Shown: positions 3,781 to 5,105 of the stretch, piece by piece | Layout: the number at the start of each line of letters is the position of its first letter | Position numbering within the stretch: the first letter of the stretch is position 1 | Assembly: GCA_963169135.1 (NCBI GenBank) | Contig: CAUJEQ010000239.1 | Coordinates: forward strand, 1-5,105 | Reading direction: 5' to 3' | DNA from: Chloroflexota bacterium | GTDB taxonomy: Bacteria > Chloroflexota > Dehalococcoidia > Tepidiformales > Tepidiformaceae | Length of the DNA: 5,105 nucleotides | Notes under the pieces: model-generated | The model's input: the letters and a program-made list of their open reading frames with translations, nothing else | What the model was told of the DNA's origin: nothing | Databases searched by the model: none | Position numbers and translations under genes: made by a program

Positions 3781-5105
3781 ATGCTGTTTTGCGAAGAAGT
3801 ATCCAAGTCGTTCGGCTCTGTCGATGTCCTCCAGGACCTCACCTTCATCGTTGGGGATGGGGAACACGTCGGCCTCGTCGGCCCCAACGGCGGTGGCAAG
3901 TCCACCATCCTTCGGCTCATCGCCGGCGACCACAAGCCCGATACCGGCGCCGCCGGGTTTCGCGGCTCCTCCATCGGGTATCTCCGCCAGGAAGCCGGCC
4001 TCGACGACGACAACACGCTCCTCGAAGAGCTCTGGCTCGCCTTCCCCGAGGCCCGCGCCATCGAAAACCAGCTCGCCGATATCTCCACGCGCATCGAGGG
4101 CGGCGAGGGCGACCTCGATGCCCTCATCGAAAAGCAGGCCAGCCTCTTCGAGCGGTTCGACGCCCTCGATGGGTACCGCATCGAGGCCCGCATCGGCCGT
4201 GTCCTGAACGGCCTTGGCTTCGCCCCGGGCGATGCTGAAAAGAAGTGCGGCGCCTTCAGTGGCGGCTGGCAGATGCGCATCGCCCTCGCCAAGGTCCTCG
4301 TTCGCCGCCCCGAGAACGTCCTCCTCGACGAGCCCACCAACCACCTCGACGCCAAGACCCGCGCCTGGCTCGCCGACGAGCTCCAGGATTGGGACGCCGC
4401 CATCCTCATCGTCACCCACGATGCGGCTTTCCTCGACCGCGTCGTTACCCGGATCCTCGACCTCCGCGACAAGAAGGTCGAAAGCTACGCCGGCAACTAC
4501 ACAGACTATCAGCGCCAGAAGGCCGCAAAGCTCCAGGCGCAGGACCAGGCTGCCGCCCGCCAGGAACGCGAGATCGCCAAGCAGGAGCGTTTCATCGAGC
4601 GTTTCCGCGCCTCCGCCACCAAGACCACCCAGGCCCAATCCCGCGAAAAACAGCTGGCCAAGGTCGAGCGCATCGAGCGCACCCGTAAGGACGCGGAGGT
4701 CAACTTCACCATCACCTCCCACGGCCGCACCGAGCGCGACGTGCTGATGATGAAGCACATCGGCCACACCTACGGCGACCACCTCGTCCTCGTCGATGTG
4801 AACCTCCACATCGAACGCGGCCAGAAAGTCGTCTTCATCGGCCCGAACGGCAGCGGCAAGAGCACCCTGCTCCGCATCGCGGCCGGGCTGGTCGCACCCA
4901 CCGAAGGCACCGTGGAGTGGGCCGAGCGCGCCCGCCCCGGGTACTACGATCAGCATCAGGACGAAGCGCTCGACCCCAACCGCACCGTCCTCGAGGAAGT
5001 CCGTTCCGTCGCCGCCGGCGCCCCTGATGTGAAGCTCCGCACCGTCCTCGGCCAGTTCCTGTTCAAGTCCGATGACGTCTTCAAGCCGGTCCGCGTGCTT
5101 TCCGG
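3781..5105 (+). CDS. ABC-F family ATP-binding protein, 3' end cut by window
   Basis: ABC-F proteins are soluble twin-ATPase factors that bind the ribosomal E site and rescue or regulate translation; some give antibiotic resistance. The first domain has Walker A GPNGGGKST (34-42), Q-loop Gln70, signature SGGWQ (160-164), Walker B LLDEP with Asp183 and catalytic Glu184, the DEPTNHLD block (183-190) and H-loop His213. A charged helical linker (about 240-310) contains KQERFIERFRASATK, the tRNA-interaction region typical of ABC-F. No membrane segments occur. The second domain has Walker A GPNGSGKST (354-362) and Gln391, and ends at residue 441, inside its LSG(GE) signature. Roughly a quarter to a third of the usual 600-650 residues is missing. 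ATG 3781 is the first possible start after the in-frame stop at 3721-3723, and it has only a weak ribosome binding site (GGA at 3767-3769). The linker resembles Uup/YheS-type housekeeping members, but the subfamily is not certain. Confidence 0.93.
   Translation, partial: MLFCEEVSKSFGSVDVLQDLTFIVGDGEHVGLVGPNGGGKSTILRLIAGDHKPDTGAAGFRGSSIGYLRQEAGLDDDNTLLEELWLAFPEARAIENQLADISTRIEGGEGDLDALIEKQASLFERFDALDGYRIEARIGRVLNGLGFAPGDAEKKCGAFSGGWQMRIALAKVLVRRPENVLLDEPTNHLDAKTRAWLADELQDWDAAILIVTHDAAFLDRVVTRILDLRDKKVESYAGNYTDYQRQKAAKLQAQDQAAARQEREIAKQERFIERFRASATKTTQAQSREKQLAKVERIERTRKDAEVNFTITSHGRTERDVLMMKHIGHTYGDHLVLVDVNLHIERGQKVVFIGPNGSGKSTLLRIAAGLVAPTEGTVEWAERARPGYYDQHQDEALDPNRTVLEEVRSVAAGAPDVKLRTVLGQFLFKSDDVFKPVRVLS

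Noticed and set aside
3409..4956. A 515-residue minus-strand open frame antisense to the ABC-F gene
   Set aside because: It is low-complexity and hydrophobic/acidic, typical of antisense frames in GC-rich genes, and the plus strand encodes unmistakable ABC-F motifs in the same DNA.
1..5105. CRISPR arrays, tRNA genes, transposases or defence-system genes
   Set aside because: No regularly spaced long repeats, cloverleaf, transposase motif or defence-nuclease motif was found on either strand.

Overview
The window is GC-rich, with a strong preference for C at third codon positions (CTC, ATC, GCC, CGC). It is free-living-type bacterial chromosome rather than phage or plasmid: five protein genes, no tRNA, rRNA, CRISPR array or insertion sequence. 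Heptanucleotide tandem repeats, a GTG start sitting directly behind a -10-like box, an orphan CoA-binding 'acyl-CoA synthetase' half-protein and a lipoprotein propeller would all fit a high-GC Chloroflexota-type genome. That placement is inference with low confidence; no phylogenetic marker is complete here.

Layout, left to right. Positions 1-515 (+) carry the C-terminal 170 residues of QueE (7-carboxy-7-deazaguanine synthase). A 133-base gap follows. It is filled by three blocks of degenerate 7-bp tandem repeats, two of them inverted relative to each other, and ends in a promoter-like sequence. At 649-2061 (+) is a 470-residue CoA-binding/succinyl-CoA-ligase-like protein corresponding to the alpha half of ADP-forming acetyl-CoA synthetase, with no ATP-grasp partner next to it. 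A 136-base gap with two weak hairpins leads to a small helical protein of unknown function (2198-2434, +), preceded by an excellent ribosome binding site.

This small gene converges tail to tail, 19 bases apart, on a minus-strand gene (3497 down to 2454) for a predicted secreted lipoprotein with five Asp-box-like repeats, probably a five-bladed sialidase/GH43-like propeller. From 3498 to 3780 lies a divergent control region. It contains a perfect 9-bp inverted repeat, an extended -10 promoter pointing right, and a leader of about 184 bases with short open frames and three hairpins. At 3781 begins an ABC-F family translation ATPase that runs off the right edge exactly at its second signature motif.

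The genes do not form one pathway: tRNA/deazapurine modification, acyl-CoA metabolism, an exported carbohydrate-binding-like lipoprotein and a ribosome-associated ATPase. I see no convincing undescribed multi-gene system. The most interesting signals are non-coding: the heptamer repeat cluster before the CoA-ligase gene, the perfect inverted repeat between the divergent genes, and the structured ORF-bearing leader of the ABC-F gene, which recalls the attenuators known in front of some antibiotic-resistance ABC-F genes.
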